Shown here: positions 20,510 through 31,361 of the stretch, piece by piece
Numbering within the stretch: the first letter of the stretch is position 1
Layout: every line of letters starts with the position of its first letter
Assembly: GCA_964016985.1 (NCBI GenBank)
Contig: OZ024826.1
Span: 42,043,796 to 42,107,795, forward strand
Reading direction: 5' to 3'
DNA length: 64,000 nucleotides
Source of the DNA: Anodontia alba
Taxonomy: Eukaryota; Mollusca; Bivalvia; Lucinida; Lucinidae
The notes under the pieces: generated by a model
Database searches by the model: none
Told to the model about the DNA's origin: nothing
What the model saw: the letters and a program-made list of their open reading frames with translations, nothing else
Made by a program: the position numbers and the translations under genes

Positions 20510-20790
20510 TAACTGCAGATAAGAGGGGGTGGGGTGGGTATCCACAGAATAGTTTTCATATGTCTCAACAAAAGTATATGTTGCGCACTTTTTTCAATCC
20601 AAAAGTACCGATATTTTTCTTATTTTTCCACAAAAACATATGTTGTAGGTACTCATTAGAAGCACCTTGCCGAGGCACTTCTAATGAGTACCTACAACAT
20701 ATGTTTTTGTGGAAAAAATAAGAAAAATATCGGTACTTTTTGAATGAAAAAGTTCCAGATTTAGAGATTTTGAGCTATGGTAGATCTTGA
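20510..20790. repeat. Family H element with long near-perfect palindrome
   Basis: Arms from about 20588 to 20753: TTTTTTCAATCCAAAAGTAC pairs with GTACTTTTTGAATGAAAAAG, and CATATGTTGTAGGTACTCAT pairs with its inverse. The tip is GCACCTTGCCGAGGCACTTC. Both arms carry GTAGGTAC where other copies have GTGGGTAC. The left flank is G-rich (GAGGGGGTGGGGTGGG). Confidence 0.85.
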
Positions 20791-20830
20791 TCAGTCTGCT
20801 CCTGTGCATAAGGTACTTAGCATTACTGAC

Positions 20831-21347
20831 CTGGGCCCCATTACGAAAACACGCCTATTCAAATGTACTGAAAATTTTACCACCAGAAAATGTAAATTTT
20901 CAGAGAAAAAAATCTGATATTTTTTCATATTTCCGCTCGAAACATAGATTGTGGGTACTCGTTAGAACCACCTCGGCGAGGCGGTTCTAACGAGTACTCA
21001 CAATCTATGTTTTGAGCAGATATAAGAAAAATAATGTATACCCCTGTAAACCCCAGTTTTACTATATAAAAGTGGGGTTCAAGGGGGTCAAAATTATATA
21101 GGCATGTTTTCGTGATGCAGTTGATCAAAACCAATGGTGTCGTTAGTTAACATATCATTAAAACTTTGATCATTAAATATGGCTTATCCACTAATATTTT
21201 TGCTGAAAAAAATGCGAGTAACTTTTGCTACTTACATTTTTTCAGCAAAAATACCCATGAATTAGATATTGTACTTACTAGAACAGTTTACATTTTGACC
21301 ACTAATGAGCTCGTTAAGGTAACGATGCTTTGAACAAATGGGCCCAG
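20831..21347. repeat. Family F element with a family A insertion near its end
   Basis: CTGGGCCC at 20831-20838 and CAGTTGATCAAAACCAATGG from 21118 are the two pieces of the F left terminus, split by the A element. The right terminus is TTTGAACAAATGGGCCCAG. The core is TGCTGAAAAAAATGCGAGTA / inverse. Confidence 0.8.
20839..21117. repeat. Family A element inside F
   Basis: CATTACGAAAACACGCC to CATGTTTTCGTGATG, complete, core GTTAGAACCACCTCGGCGAG. Inserted about 8 bases inside the F terminus. Confidence 0.9.
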
Positions 21348-21699
21348 ATATTTTAAGTAAATATGGTACTTATTATAAATTAAGAACTTTTTTTTAATTT
21401 TTGGAGTACTATATTAACCAAAAATGGCTGGTCTCCTTAACTCCTTACCTTGATTATCAGAAATTAGATAAAGTCCATGTAGTGATCGTTTGAATAGTAG
21501 TAAACTCCTTTAGGAGCAGTTTGATCCACACTGTTTGTTCTTCAAGCCCATCTGTCTGAATATTTGGAGTAAATACAGAATGTGAGTTTTGCAGTTAACA
21601 ATGCATAATAAAAAAGTAAAGATCTCATTTTTTATTTTTGATGTAAATGTTTGGTCAAAATTGTTGATAAGAAATGCAGAGTTAAAATTTTTAATTTTC
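21348..21699. other. No gene; C-like remnant
   Basis: 21425-21583 includes CTTAACTCCTTACCTTGATT, a short CTCCTTTAGGAGCAGTTTGATC core and GTCTGAATATTTGGAGTAAA, a shrunken C element. Flanks unassigned. Confidence 0.55.
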
Positions 21700-22190
21700 A
21701 CCCTTTCAGTCCGACAAACCAAAATAGAGATCAATGCGGACAGTGTAGATTCAAAAAAGATGGTTTGTAAGGAGCCATCTCATCAGGATTTATGCTGTTT
21801 GCCATTCTGTTTTTGATTTTTGACAGAAACCCTTATTTGCAACAGTGGACATGTCCAAATTTAAGGATGGAAGAGTCCACTTCACATCAATGAAAACATG
21901 CCTATATAATTTTGACCCCCTTAAACCCCACTTTTATATAGTAAAACTGAGGTTTACAGGGGTATACATTCTTTTTCTTACTTTTGCTCAAAATCATGGA
22001 TTGTGGGTACTCGTTAGAACTCCTTCGCCGAGGCGGTTCTAACAAGTACCCACAATCTATGTTTTGAGCAGAAATATAAAAAATATCGGCGTTTTTTTTA
22101 TCTGAAAATTTTCAGTTTTTGGAGGTGAAATTTTCTATATATTCAAATAGGCTTGTTTTCGTAATGATAAACTCAGGGATGAAAGGGTTG
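21700..22190. repeat. Family V element with a family A insertion
   Basis: Left ACCCTTTCAGTCCGAC, core GGAGCCATCTCATCAGGATT. The right terminus ACTCAGGGATGAAAGGGTT resumes at 22170 after the A copy. Compare V at 31362. Confidence 0.7.
21885..22166. repeat. Family A element inside V
   Basis: CATCAATGAAAACATGCC to CTTGTTTTCGTAATG, complete, core GTTAGAACTCCTTCGCCGAG. Confidence 0.88.
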
Positions 22191-22379
22191 ATTTGCATCA
22201 TCAAAACAAGAAGGTCCAAACTAGTCTGAGGGTATGTGATACTGTAAAATGATCAATGAATTTTGTTGACCTAAAACTTAGGAGGAAAGAGGTCTCATAC
22301 ACTTTGTAAACCCTGAAGACCAAGATCAGACAGTGAATCTGAAATGTTATCTGCCTTATTGCTGTTCACAGAAACTTAA

Positions 22380-22600
22380 CCCATTTAAGCCTAGCATCCC
22401 ATAAAAGGGACATTGGCATTCAGTGAAGACCCAGATCAGACGCCGCAGTATGCGGCATCTGATCAAGGTCTACACTGTTTGCATTAAATTCAGATATTTC
22501 TACAAAACATGATAATATTAAAACTAACCAGACGGGCCATATGTAGGAAATGAACCAGTCCAAAGCATTAAGGTAGAAGAGTCCACTCGGCTTAAATGAG
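22380..22600. repeat. Family L TTAA-type element
   Basis: TTAA at 22376-22379 and 22601-22604. Termini CCCATTTAAGCCTAGCATCC and CGGCTTAAATGAG. Core GACCCAGATCAGACGCCGCA / inverse with a GCAGTATGCGGC tip. Confidence 0.85.
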
Positions 22601-22649
22601 TTAAAATCTGATAATGTTTAATTTTAGACGAAAAAATATATGCATTTTT

Positions 22650-22947
22650 CACAGAGGACTTGAGAAGGAGGAGTATTTGGTGGAATAATTTTTAATATTT
22701 CTGCATAGAAACCTGTTGTGGGTATTTTGGTAGATTTACTGGCTGGTCTGGGTTTGTGTGTGCAGCAACAGTTTGCTTAGCTCAGTTTGAAAGTCTTGCA
22801 GGCTGACTGTGCTAGCAAGAATCAGTGAATGTGCAAATGAATAATCTCTTTGTATACTGGATAAACGCGGCAGCAGGTGACATTTTGAAATATTTTTCCT
22901 AGAAAATATTGCTTGACATTTCATGCAAATTGTCTTCTTAGAAAACA
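22650..22947. repeat. Half H element followed by half D element
   Basis: 22660-22760 holds GGAGGAGTATTTGGTGGAAT and AACCTGTTGTGGGTATTTTG (H left half). 22856-22947 holds GCAGCAGGTGACATTTTGAA and TTTCATGCAAATTGTCTTC (D left half). Right halves are absent. Confidence 0.55.
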
Positions 22948-22954
22948 GTATTAA

Positions 22955-23130
22955 CACTTGTCATGCTGAATAAATTAAGATGCCATGCCCATTTCTAATT
23001 GTCAGCCAGTCTAGTTACTTAATCCAGATTGTTGATATAAATTCACATACTGAATGACAAACAGTGCAGATCTTGATCAGTTGGTTTTCTGCAAAGGAAG
23101 GGCATATCTGGGTTCAGCCGGATCAGGGTG
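22955..23130. repeat. Family K TTAA-type element, right end decayed
   Basis: TTAA at 22951-22954, then CACTTGTCATGCTGAATAAA and CCATGCCCATTTCTAATTGT. The core is cut to GATCTTGATCAGTTGG. A G-rich run (23163-23184) follows. Confidence 0.7.
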
Positions 23131-23284
23131 AAGGTATTTTGTATTTTCTCTAGGGTGGAGGTTGGTGGGGGGGGGTGGGGGTGTAGTTGGCGGGCAGTTG
23201 GGGAATTGGATAAAAAATAGTTTAAAATGTCTTCTGCTGCTGTTTATTTTTGGCAGGTTAAAGAATTTGAGTAATTTAAATTAA

Positions 23285-23445
23285 TCCTTAAAAGGCCAGT
23301 CACCACAGCTGCATTATTTTGAAATGATTTTTTTTTTTTTTTTTTTTTCAGAGAAAATAAGACTATATTATTTAGCAGATATGCAAAATAATAATGAAAA
23401 GTACAAAAATGTCATCTGCTATTGTTGTGATTGGCTCTTTAAGGG
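23285..23445. repeat. Family S TTAA-type element
   Basis: TTAA at 23281-23284, then TCCTTAAAAGGCCAGTCACC; right end GTTGTGATTGGCTCTTTAAG. Poly-T run at 23328-23349. Confidence 0.7.
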
Positions 23446-23821
23446 TAAAATTTGTCTACAGTAAGTTGTCTTTGTATTTCAAATGTGTTTGTAGTGTTGG
23501 CCAAATCATATTGAAAATGACCTTGACCTTGGATCCTTGGCTCTTCAGACTAATCAGATTGCTGATGTGTAGCCTTATCTGAGTGTTGGACATAAATAAT
23601 AATTAATATTAGGTACATCTTTTCTTGTTGCTGCTCTCAAATGAGTTTTATTCCCCCCACCCCCCCACCACCAAAAAAAAAAAAAAAAAAAAATAGGCCT
23701 GTCATTTCATTTACATTGTTGCCAGATAATTGATAGGTAAAAGCCAGGCTTTTTCCATGAAAAGAAAAAATATGGAGAAGATTTTTTAAAATGTCATCTG
23801 GTCATATTTAACCCTTACCAC
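23446..23821. other. No gene; C/A homopolymer tract
   Basis: ACCTTGACCTTGGATCCTTG at 23520 is unassigned. A C-run then a ~21-base A-run lie at 23653-23692, followed by S/D-like scraps (CATTTCATTTACATTG). Confidence 0.5.
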
Positions 23822-24017
23822 TCTCTGGGCTAATTCAGCAGACTACAAATTTATGACCGTTTTCTTGTTTTTCCCAGAAAACATGATTTGACATTTCATG
23901 CAAATTGTCTCCATTGGAGACAATTTGTAAGAAATGTCAAAACCTGTTTTCTGGGAACAATTAAGAAAAATATTTCAATATGTCATCTGTTGAAAATTTT
24001 ACCTGATGCTCTAAGTG
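23822..24017. repeat. Family D element within a 23-base direct repeat
   Basis: TTAA at 23818-23821 and 24018-24021. Termini CCCTTACCACTCTCTGGGC and GATGCTCTAAGTG; core CATGCAAATTGTCTCCATTG. TTAAAATGTCATCTGGTCATatt occurs on the left at 23787-23809 and on the right at 24018-24040, much longer than the 4-base site duplication. Confidence 0.85.
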
Positions 24018-24040
24018 TTAAAATGTCATCTGGTCATATT

Positions 24041-24698
24041 CAAAGTATAATGGGTAAATGAATGCATGTGGCTATTTTATGATCCATGAATTCTGCTATG
24101 GTTTGCATGTTCTTTAGTAAAAAAAAAGTATCAGCAAGCTTTGGCTTAGGGAGAAATGAATAAATCTGCCAGTGAAATAACTCTTGACATGGAAATATGT
24201 GCTGACCTTTCCATTGGGGCTACTCTTAAAGGAAAGGATTTTGAACTTGAAGTAGGCCAATACTTTTGATATAGGGTCATTTTCAAACTTGAAATAGGCC
24301 GATATTTTTAATATAAGGTCACTTTGGAACTTGAAATAGGCTGATATGTTTAATCTACATGTAGTGGAAATATTTGATGAATACATGTTATCCATTGTTA
24401 GGCATTTAGAGCATTCAACTTACCAAAGAAAACTGTGTGATTGAAAAGAATGCTAAACAAACAAAAAACAAAAAAAAAAAATGGATGTCAGTTTTTACAT
24501 GAACAAGGGAAAAAAACTTTGAGCTCTGTATTTTCTAAGTTTCTTATTTCTTTCTTTTCTATTTCTTATTTTTTATTTCCATTAATATTTCTGTTGAAGG
24601 TTCTGTTATGTGCTAGTGATCAAGATAACAAAATGTACTACAGAAAGTTTCAAATTAGAATGGGCAAAGTTTCATAGCTCCTGATAAGAGGGAAGGAT
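24041..24698. repeat. Short tandem repeat in otherwise unassigned DNA
   Basis: 24239-24355 contains about 2.5 copies of a ~48-base unit with AACTTGAAATAGGCCGATAT and ATATAGGGTCATTTT. The rest, including A-rich 24463-24482, holds nothing recognised. Confidence 0.7.
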
Positions 24699-24718
24699 GG
24701 GGAGGGGTGGGGGTGGGG
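24699..24718 (+). other. Candidate G-quadruplex tract
   Basis: Four G runs of 4-5 separated by single bases, GGGGAGGGGTGGGGGTGGGG. It forms the G-rich left flank of an H-type element; a similar tract precedes the H element at 20510. Confidence 0.6.
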
Positions 24719-24739
24719 TTGGTGGTATCCAGAATTATT

Positions 24740-25200
24740 TTTATTTCTGCACAAAAACATGCTGTGGGTACTCATTAGAAGTGTCACTTCTAATGAGTAC
24801 CCACAGCATGTTTTTCTTATTTCTCCGTGACAATGTACATGTATGTTGTGGGGACTCCTAACAAGTGCATCGCTGAGACACTTCTAATGAGCACCCACAA
24901 CATATCGAGGGTTGAGGGCAAGACTAGCATAAGTCAGATGGTTGTTTTTCCCCAAACCTAATCTCCTCACCATGAAGGTGTTATGAAGATTACAACATTT
25001 CTTTCTGTAAACAATGAAAATTTAGGTGCCATTGCTCGTATGAGCAATGGCACCTAAATTTGCATTGTTTACAAAGGGGTCCAAGTTGCCCCTAAACAAG
25101 GGTTTCAAAAATATGTTTGAGTTACTATAGTCTTGCGCTCAACCCTTGATATGTTTTCATGGAGAGATAAGAGAAATATATACTTGAATACTTCTTATCT
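24740..25200. repeat. Family H double palindrome split by element W
   Basis: First palindrome CATGCTGTGGGTACTCATTA / inverse at 24768-24812. The second, diverged, starts TGTATGTTGTGGGGACTCCT. Its end (CACCCACAACATAT) resumes after W as ATATGTTTTCATGGAGAGAT. Confidence 0.7.
24906..25148. repeat. Element W, inserted in H
   Basis: Inverted termini CGAGGGTTGAGGGCAAGACT and AGTCTTGCGCTCAACCCTTG. The inner hairpin AAATTTAGGTGCCATTGCTC / inverse has ATTGTTTAC repeats outside it. The interrupted palindrome reads ACATAT / ATATGT on the two sides, suggesting a 4-base ATAT duplication. Confidence 0.8.
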
Positions 25201-25317
25201 TGAATTATATCTGCTGATATGCCAATAGCATGTCAAAGGTTAAACTAAGGGAAGAAATGCATTAAAATACAATGTACAGTGCCTTTTTGTTTTAGCTCAA
25301 AGTTGTGTGCAAATTAA

Positions 25318-25505
25318 CTCATTTTAGTCAGAAAAACCCTAAAAGGGTAATTGGCAAACAGTGCAGACCCAGATTAGATGGCACAAAAGTGGTGTCTGAT
25401 CAGGGCCTGCACTGTTTGCATTAGATACAGGATTTTCTGGGAAATTTATTGGAAATAGACTGGTCCAAAGAGTTGTGGTAGAATAGTCCACTCAAGGTAA
25501 ATGGG
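25318..25505. repeat. Family L TTAA-type element
   Basis: TTAA at 25314-25317 and 25506-25509. Left CTCATTTTAGTCAG, right GTAAATGGG. Core GCAGACCCAGATTAGATGGC / inverse. Confidence 0.75.
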
Positions 25506-25550
25506 TTAAGACTCGCATTTGTATTGCGTTAGTGTGAATGTAATGTATAG

Positions 25551-25645
25551 TTTCCATATTGAATAATTATTGAAATGTTTAGGTTCCATATTGGATAATT
25601 ATTGAAATGTTTAGGTTCCATATTGGGTAATTCTTGAAATCATGT
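25551..25645. repeat. Tandem repeat, ~32-base unit, ~2.8 copies
   Basis: Unit TTCCATATTGAATAATTATT plus GAAATGTTTAGG, nearly identical between copies 1 and 2. Confidence 0.85.
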
Positions 25646-25659
25646 AGAAAGTCAAAGGA

Positions 25660-26110
25660 TTAACCATAGCACCAGATAAGAAGGGTATCCATATAAAATT
25701 TTTCCATCACGAAAACACGCCTATATAATTTTGACCCCCTTAAACCCCACTTTAATATAGTAAAACTGGGGTTTACAGGGGTATACATTATTTTTCTTAT
25801 TTCTGCTCAAAAACGTAGATTGTGGGTGCTCATTAGAACTGCCTCGCTGAGGCAGTTCTAATGAGTACCCACAATCTATATTTTTGAGCAGAAATATGAA
25901 AAATATCAATTTTTTTTTTCCTGATAATTTTCATTTTTTTGGTGGTAAAATTTTCAGTATATTTGAATAGGCTTGTTTTTGTAATGCTAATTTCTCCACC
26001 AAATCATATGTTGTGGGTACTGATTTAAAAGAGGCCCACCAGTGAGGTGATTCTAATGAGTACACATGAGGTGATTCTTTGAAAAAAAAAGTGCCTTATC
26101 TGGAGCTATG
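25660..26110. repeat. Family H element with a family A insertion
   Basis: Left flank CCAGATAAGAAGGGTATCC, then the A copy. H resumes with TTTCTCCACCAAATCATATG, TTGTGGGTACTGATTT and GTGATTCTAATGAGTAC. Confidence 0.65.
25705..25986. repeat. Family A element inside H
   Basis: CATCACGAAAACACGCC to TTGTTTTTGTAATG. Core CTCATTAGAACTGCCTCG / inverse, with two symmetric arm changes relative to the usual CTCGTTAGAACCGCC. Confidence 0.9.
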
Positions 26111-26867
26111 ATAAACTATTGTGGGTTGATACCACTTTTTTAGTTGATATCGGTGAACAAATATTTGTAAAGATTGAATAAAATATTCAGTAAAATGAAG
26201 ATTGTTTTCATGTTATCATTATCAGCAAGAAATAGCCACACATTGGCCAAAGTCAGTCGCTACAATACAAGAAGTTTTAAAGTTAATGGCCATTAGATTT
26301 CAGTTCAAGATGTTCACAATACATTGTCTCATCAAGCGAAAGTGTGCGAAGTTTCGTGAAGTTATTCCATAGGATTAAAGAGTTATAGCCCAAACCATGA
26401 AGTGTGATGAATCACTGATGGACAGAATCCTACTACATGTAATATCCATGTCCACTGTTTCGTTAGCAGTAGAGGTAGTGTGGGTGGGGGCATGCAAATT
26501 AAAAAAAATTACCAGAGATTGGGTAATCCACCGTTACAGTTTCTAAATGGCTCAATAAAATGATAACATTTTCTCCAGGACATTAAGTAATATCTGGATT
26601 TTTTATGGGTATCATATTTGAGTATATGGACATGTACCCCGTCTCATAATAAGAAGCCACTGGTTGTCAGACTGCCAGCACAGCAAGGAAGACATATTAC
26701 ATTAACAAGTGCTTTTTCAACCAAAAACTGAAAACATGTCGATGAAGCACTACTTATGAGTACCAATAACTTATATTTTCATGAAGAAATAATAAATTAA
26801 GATTATTTTGCATATTTCTCTGATAATATATATAATCCATGTGATTTCAGCATGTAATATTGAAATA
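26111..26867. other. No gene; probable decayed tandem-repeat element tail
   Basis: CGAAGTTTCGTGAAGTTATT and ATTAAAGAGTTATAGCCC resemble unit sequence of GGACGG-tailed repeats such as the one at 26868. Otherwise unassigned AT-rich DNA. Confidence 0.45.
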
Positions 26868-27830
26868 ATAAAAGCACCGCAAGCATAATACCCCGCCAAA
26901 GCAATTATTTGTTTATGTTTAAAGTTATCATTGCGAAAATGTCTGGGAAGAAAATGATGAAGGGACAGATAACAATCCTAACCAGATCTTGATAATATCA
27001 ATGGACAGATAACAATCCTAAAGCAGATCTTGATAATATCAATGCATATAGCAAGTTTGGTTAAAAGGCCTTGTTATTTACTCAAGTTATTGTCCGGAAA
27101 CGAAAATATGGGCGTGTCTTGGGCAGATAACTCCATAAAAATTTGACGAAATTTGCCCATTAGCAATTCCAAAACAGATCTCCTTAAGGTCAATGCAAGT
27201 TATAGTCTGGAAACGAAAATATGGGCGTGTCTCGGGCAGATAACTCCGTAAAAATTTGACGAAATTTGCCCATTAGCAATTCCATACCAGATCTCCTTAA
27301 TGTCAATATATGTAGCTAGTTTGGTTAAAATCCCTTGTTTACTCAAGTTATCATCCGGAAACGAAAAATATGGGCGTGTCTAGGGCAGATGACTCAGTAA
27401 AAATTTGACGAAATTTGCCCATTAGCAATCCCAAACCAGATCTCCACAATATCAATGCACATACCAAGTTTGGTGAAACGTATGTATGACGGACGGATGG
27501 ACAGACACACGGACATCCAATGTGAAACCATAATACCCTGCCACTATTATGTGACAGGGTATAAAAATGAAAAAAATAATATCCCAACATTACCATGTCA
27601 CAAGCAGATAACTTTGTCAAAAATTGACGAAATTTGCCCATTAGCAATCCCAAACCAGATCCCCATAAAATCAATGCACATACCAAGTTTGGTGGAAATC
27701 CATTGAGATTTACTCAAGTTATCATCTGAACAGGAAAACATGGATGGATGGATGACAGACAGAGGGACACATGGACACTAACATGAAGCCATAATACCCT
27801 GCCACTATTGTGTTATGTGGTATAAAAAGG
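26868..27830. repeat. Element X: tandem ~125-170-base units with GGACGGATGG tract
   Basis: Begins near CATAATACCCCGCCAAAGC and ends CATAATACCCTGCCACTATT plus a GGGTATAAAA hairpin, with the end present twice (27525-27563, 27788-27825). Units carry GAAACGAAAATATGGGCGTG and GACGAAATTTGCCCATTAGC. A GACGGACGGATGGACAGACA tract precedes each end. Confidence 0.8.
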
Positions 27831-28112
27831 ATTTGTTTGGTTTTCAGCAGATGTCAGAAGAAATTTTTCAGTACAAAAAACTGATATTCATAATGAACCT
27901 TCTATTTTTTTCTGGGATCAAGGAGTCCTGGGTTCAAATCCCACTTGAGGTGAAATTAGCTCATGGCTGTACAGCACTTCATTGCACAGAGCCTTTAATT
28001 TTCACCATCATTTCAGTAACACTTAAATATTTACATGTATGTTGAAAGGGACGTAAAACACCAAACCACTATCATTTGCTAAATCTGCCCAGAGAGTGGA
28101 TAAAGGTTAATG
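27831..28112 (+). mobile_element. Diverged SINE fragment within D-element remnants
   Basis: B-box-like GGGTTCAAATCCC at 27931 with GGAGTCC before it. The tail GGGACGTAAAACACCAAACC is like molluscan SINE 3' ends. D-type scraps lie left (TTTTCAGCAGATGTCAG) and right (AATCTGCCCAGAGAGTGG). Confidence 0.55.
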
Positions 28113-28299
28113 ATATGCGTGTTTAAAATGGAAGATGGATATGGATGTCGCGAGCTGTCATGGTTACAGCAGCTTTTTCTGTACTGTGGTACACTGGGGC
28201 AGATTCAGAGTGGGGTGCGGGGTTTGACTGATGACCACCCCGCTTTGATGCCAAATCTCATTTTAATGGGAAACTCAAATTCTTGATAAATATAGAATA

Positions 28300-28440
28300 C
28301 CATATTTATCCTAAATATTCACACTCCAAACTGTTTATCTTATACTTCTCTTCAACAAGTCCCTGCGCAGAATCAAACTGGTGGTCCCTGGATCAGAAGT
28401 CAATGTATTACTGACTGCACTATGGAGCCCCGCCAGTCTG
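28300..28440 (-). mobile_element. Antisense tRNA-like SINE head fragment next to a C end
   Basis: Read on minus, GGGGCTCCATAGTGCAGTCA resembles the head of the SINE at 16214. A family C end (CCATATTTATCCTAAATATT) adjoins at 28302-28325. The 28113-28299 interval holds nothing recognised. Confidence 0.55.
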
Positions 28441-28642
28441 ACATATACAATGTATAAGACCACATGCAAATTTCAAAACAATTTAAACCATCATGATAGG
28501 AATTATTGCAAAACAATTAAAATTCTAGGATAGAAAGAGGGATAATGGCAACTTCGAAAAAAAAAAAAAGAAAAAATAAAAACCCTGTATTTTAGCCCTT
28601 AACCCTCTGCTCTGAGCTGATTCAACAGGCAACAAACTAATA

Positions 28643-28861
28643 GAGCCAGTGTGGGACAAAACCTACAATAAGACCAGCAAAGACTTAGATCAGCCTGGCA
28701 GTATGGCAGGGTTCTTGTTTAGACCTCTTTAGATAGCCTGGAGGCTGTAGAAGGCACATGCAATCAGCAAAGACTCTGATCAGACTGCCCGGAGGCATGC
28801 TGACCTGAGTTTTTGGCAGATCGCACAAGTCTTTTTGTAGGTTTTGTTGTGCCATGGCTCA
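28643..28861. repeat. Family J element inside D
   Basis: Termini GAGCCAGTGTGGGACAAAAC and GTTTTGTTGTGCCATGGCTC. Inside are AGCAAAGACTTAGATCAGCC and CAGCAAAGACTCTGATCAGA. Second full copy at 60431. Confidence 0.8.
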
Positions 28862-28993
28862 ATAATAATTGCTTATTTTTTTCCAGAAAGTAGGCATTTC
28901 ATGCAAATTGCCTTCTGAAATAATTACTCAGCTTTCTGTTTTCTGGAAAAAAAACAGAGGAAAAATTTCAAAATGTCTGCTGAAAATATTACC

Positions 28994-29238
28994 CAGGGCC
29001 CAGTTGTTCAAAACTAATGATACCATTAGTTAACGTATCATTAAAACTTTGATTGTTAAATATGGCATATATGCTAATATTTTTGCTGAAAAAATGTGAG
29101 TAGCTTTTGCATTTGCAAAAGCTACTCACATTTCAGCAAAAATACCTGTGAATTAAATATTGTACTTATTAAAACAGTTAACATTTTGACCACTAATGAG
29201 CTTGTTAAGCTAACAATGCTTTGAACAACCAGGCCCTG
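28994..29238. repeat. Family F element inside D
   Basis: CAGGGCCCAGTTGTTCAAAA to CTTTGAACAACCAGGCCCTG; core AAATGTGAGTAGCTTTTGC / inverse. Confidence 0.88.
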
Positions 29239-29298
29239 CATGCTAAGTGTTTTAAATATGCTAAAAGAAAACACCAGGCACCTATAAAAATGCAAACA

Positions 29299-29587
29299 CA
29301 TTACGAAAACAAGCCTATTCAAATATACTGAAAATTTTACCACCAAAAAAAAAAAAGAAAATTTTCAGAAAATTTTCAGATAAACAATTCTGATATTCGT
29401 CAAATTTTTGCTCAAAACATAGATTGTGGGTACTCGTTAGAACTGCCTCAGTGCCTCAATGAGTACCCACAGTCTATGTTTTTGAATAAAAATAAGAAAA
29501 ATAATGTATACCCCTGTAAACCCCAGTTTTCTTATATGAAAGTGGGGTTTAAGGGGGTCAAATTTATATAGGCATGTTTTCGTGATG
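29299..29587. repeat. Family A element with shortened palindrome
   Basis: CATTACGAAAACAAGCC to CATGTTTTCGTGATG. The core right arm has lost the GGCAGTTCTAAC block (GCCTCAGTGCCTCAATGAGT). Confidence 0.88.
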
Positions 29588-29888
29588 TATTTACTGGGAG
29601 GAGTTTACATTCATGCCATGAAATTTTTCATTCTCATAAATGAAATAGACATATTCTTTTTTGAAAACTTGTTTATTAACATAATACATAACACTTTTAT
29701 GATATGTAAGAATAACAAGATATCTGATGATTAAAAATACATGTAATGATAACTACATATGCTAAAAATGTTCAAACTTTAAAAATTGAGATAAAAATTA
29801 CTCAAATTTTAACAATTGAGATAAAACACTAAAAATGCTTAAATTTTAAAAATGAAGAAAAACTGAAATCTGTCCGAATGTTAGATAA
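29588..29888. repeat. AT-rich stretch with degenerate ~35-base tandem motif
   Basis: 29757-29860 contains three imperfect copies with CTAAAAATGTTCAAACTTTA / AAATTGAGATAAAA. No gene. Confidence 0.55.
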
Positions 29889-30163
29889 CATTACGAAAAC
29901 AAACCTATTCAAATATACTGAAAATTTTACCACCAAAAAAATGAAAATTTTCAGATAAAAAATCTGATATTTTTCTAATTTCTGCTCAAAAACACAGATT
30001 GTGGGTACTTGTTAGAACTGCCTCGGTGAGGCGGTTCTAACCAGTACCCACAATCTATGTTTTGAGCAGAAATAAGAAAATGTATACCCCTGTAAACCCC
30101 ACTTTTACTATATAAAAGTGGGGTTTAAGGGGGTCAACATTATATAGGCATGTTTTTGTGATA
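29889..30163. repeat. Family A element
   Basis: CATTACGAAAACAAACC to GCATGTTTTTGTGAT; core GTTAGAACTGCCTCGGTGAG. Confidence 0.9.
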
Positions 30164-30314
30164 AAGTCCTTATTAGAAATGCAGGCAATGAAGACTCAGA
30201 TTAGCTTGCACATTAAGGCGTTTGTTGAATGCTTACTGAATAGTTTTCACATGGATGTATTTACACAGAGTTTTTATGATAAAAGATGGGAGTAGCTTTT
30301 GCACTGAACTAACT

Positions 30315-30590
30315 CATTACGAAAACACGCCTATTCTAATATATTGTAAATTCCACCTCCAAAAAACAGAAAATTTTCAGATGAAAAACTGTGATATTTT
30401 TCATATTTCTGCTCAAAACATCGATTGTAGGTACTCGTTAGAACCGCATCGAGCGGTTCTAACGAGTACCTACAATCTATGTTTTCGAGCAGAAATAAGA
30501 AAAATAATGTATACCCCTGCAAACCCCAGTTTTACTATATAAAAGTGGGGTTTAAGGGGGTCAAAATTATATAGGCATGTTTTCGTGATG
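30315..30590. repeat. Family A element
   Basis: CATTACGAAAACACGCC to CATGTTTTCGTGATG. Core arms GATTGTAGGTACTCGTTAG and inverse both have GTAGG in place of GTGGG. The third A copy within 1.3 kb, all in the same orientation. Confidence 0.92.
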
Positions 30591-30776
30591 TGTAATTGCT
30601 AATGCAAGCCTATCTAGTCTCATGCATGCCGTGTTAACTCATGCAATTGCATTTTTTTCTGCACCCATTCTCACAACCAGATAAACAAATGTCACAGATG
30701 CCAAAAATTGCATTGCTTGGAAAATGGCAGTTATGGTAAAACCATGCATATAATTCCATATTCAGCCACAAAATTA

Positions 30777-30960
30777 CCCTTAAAGTGCCAATCATAACTG
30801 CAGCAGACAACATTTTCAAATATTTTTTTTTTGTCTTTTTTTTTTTTTTAGAATAAAGGCCTAGCAGATGATTTGCATGAAATGTCAATCCTCTGAAAAA
30901 AATATTTTATAAAAATTTAGAATATTGTCTGCTACAACTTTGAACTTGGTAATTTATGGG
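30777..30960. repeat. Family S TTAA-type element
   Basis: Left CCTTAAAGTGCCAATCATAA, right AATTTATGGG before TTAA (30961-30964). Subterminal CTGCAGCAGACAACATTTTC pairs with TTGTCTGCTACAAC. Confidence 0.75.
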
Positions 30961-31361
30961 TTAAAATAAACAATAGAACCCAAATAATCCTATGTCACTT
31001 ACCCCAGCACTTAGGACAATGGTATGTAGCCCAGGGGCAAATTTTGCTACCAACAATTATCCTGTTATTATCTTTAGAACCAAATTATACCTTGCTATAA
31101 AAAATCAAAGGTCCAGCTACTAGGATTACCATTAGAACAAAGTTGGTAGATCTCGCATACAATAATTATGCTCTGTACCAAGATTCAGCCTCAAAGGTTT
31201 CTTGGTTCTGTTGAGGAAATTTTTCAATGGCTTTCAACATTTATGGGTGTGGTGGCCATTTTGGTCAATGGATGACCATTTGAACGAATTTTCAATTCCT
31301 CCTTGACAGACGGCTTCTCATATAATTTGGTGAATTGGGGTTTCAGAGGAGAAGGCCTATA

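Larger units (their letters stand above)
28602..29250. repeat. Family D element hosting J and F elements
   Basis: D pieces: 28602-28642 (CCCTCTGCTCTGAGCTGATT), 28862-28993 (TTTTTTTCCAGAAAGTAGGC to TGTCTGCTGAAAATATTACC), and 29239-29250 (CATGCTAAGTG). They join in order into one D element once J and F are removed. Confidence 0.75.

Noticed and set aside
20320..20721. 133-codon frame on plus strand
   Set aside because: It spans a C fragment and an H palindrome; the translated ends are inverted-repeat sequence.
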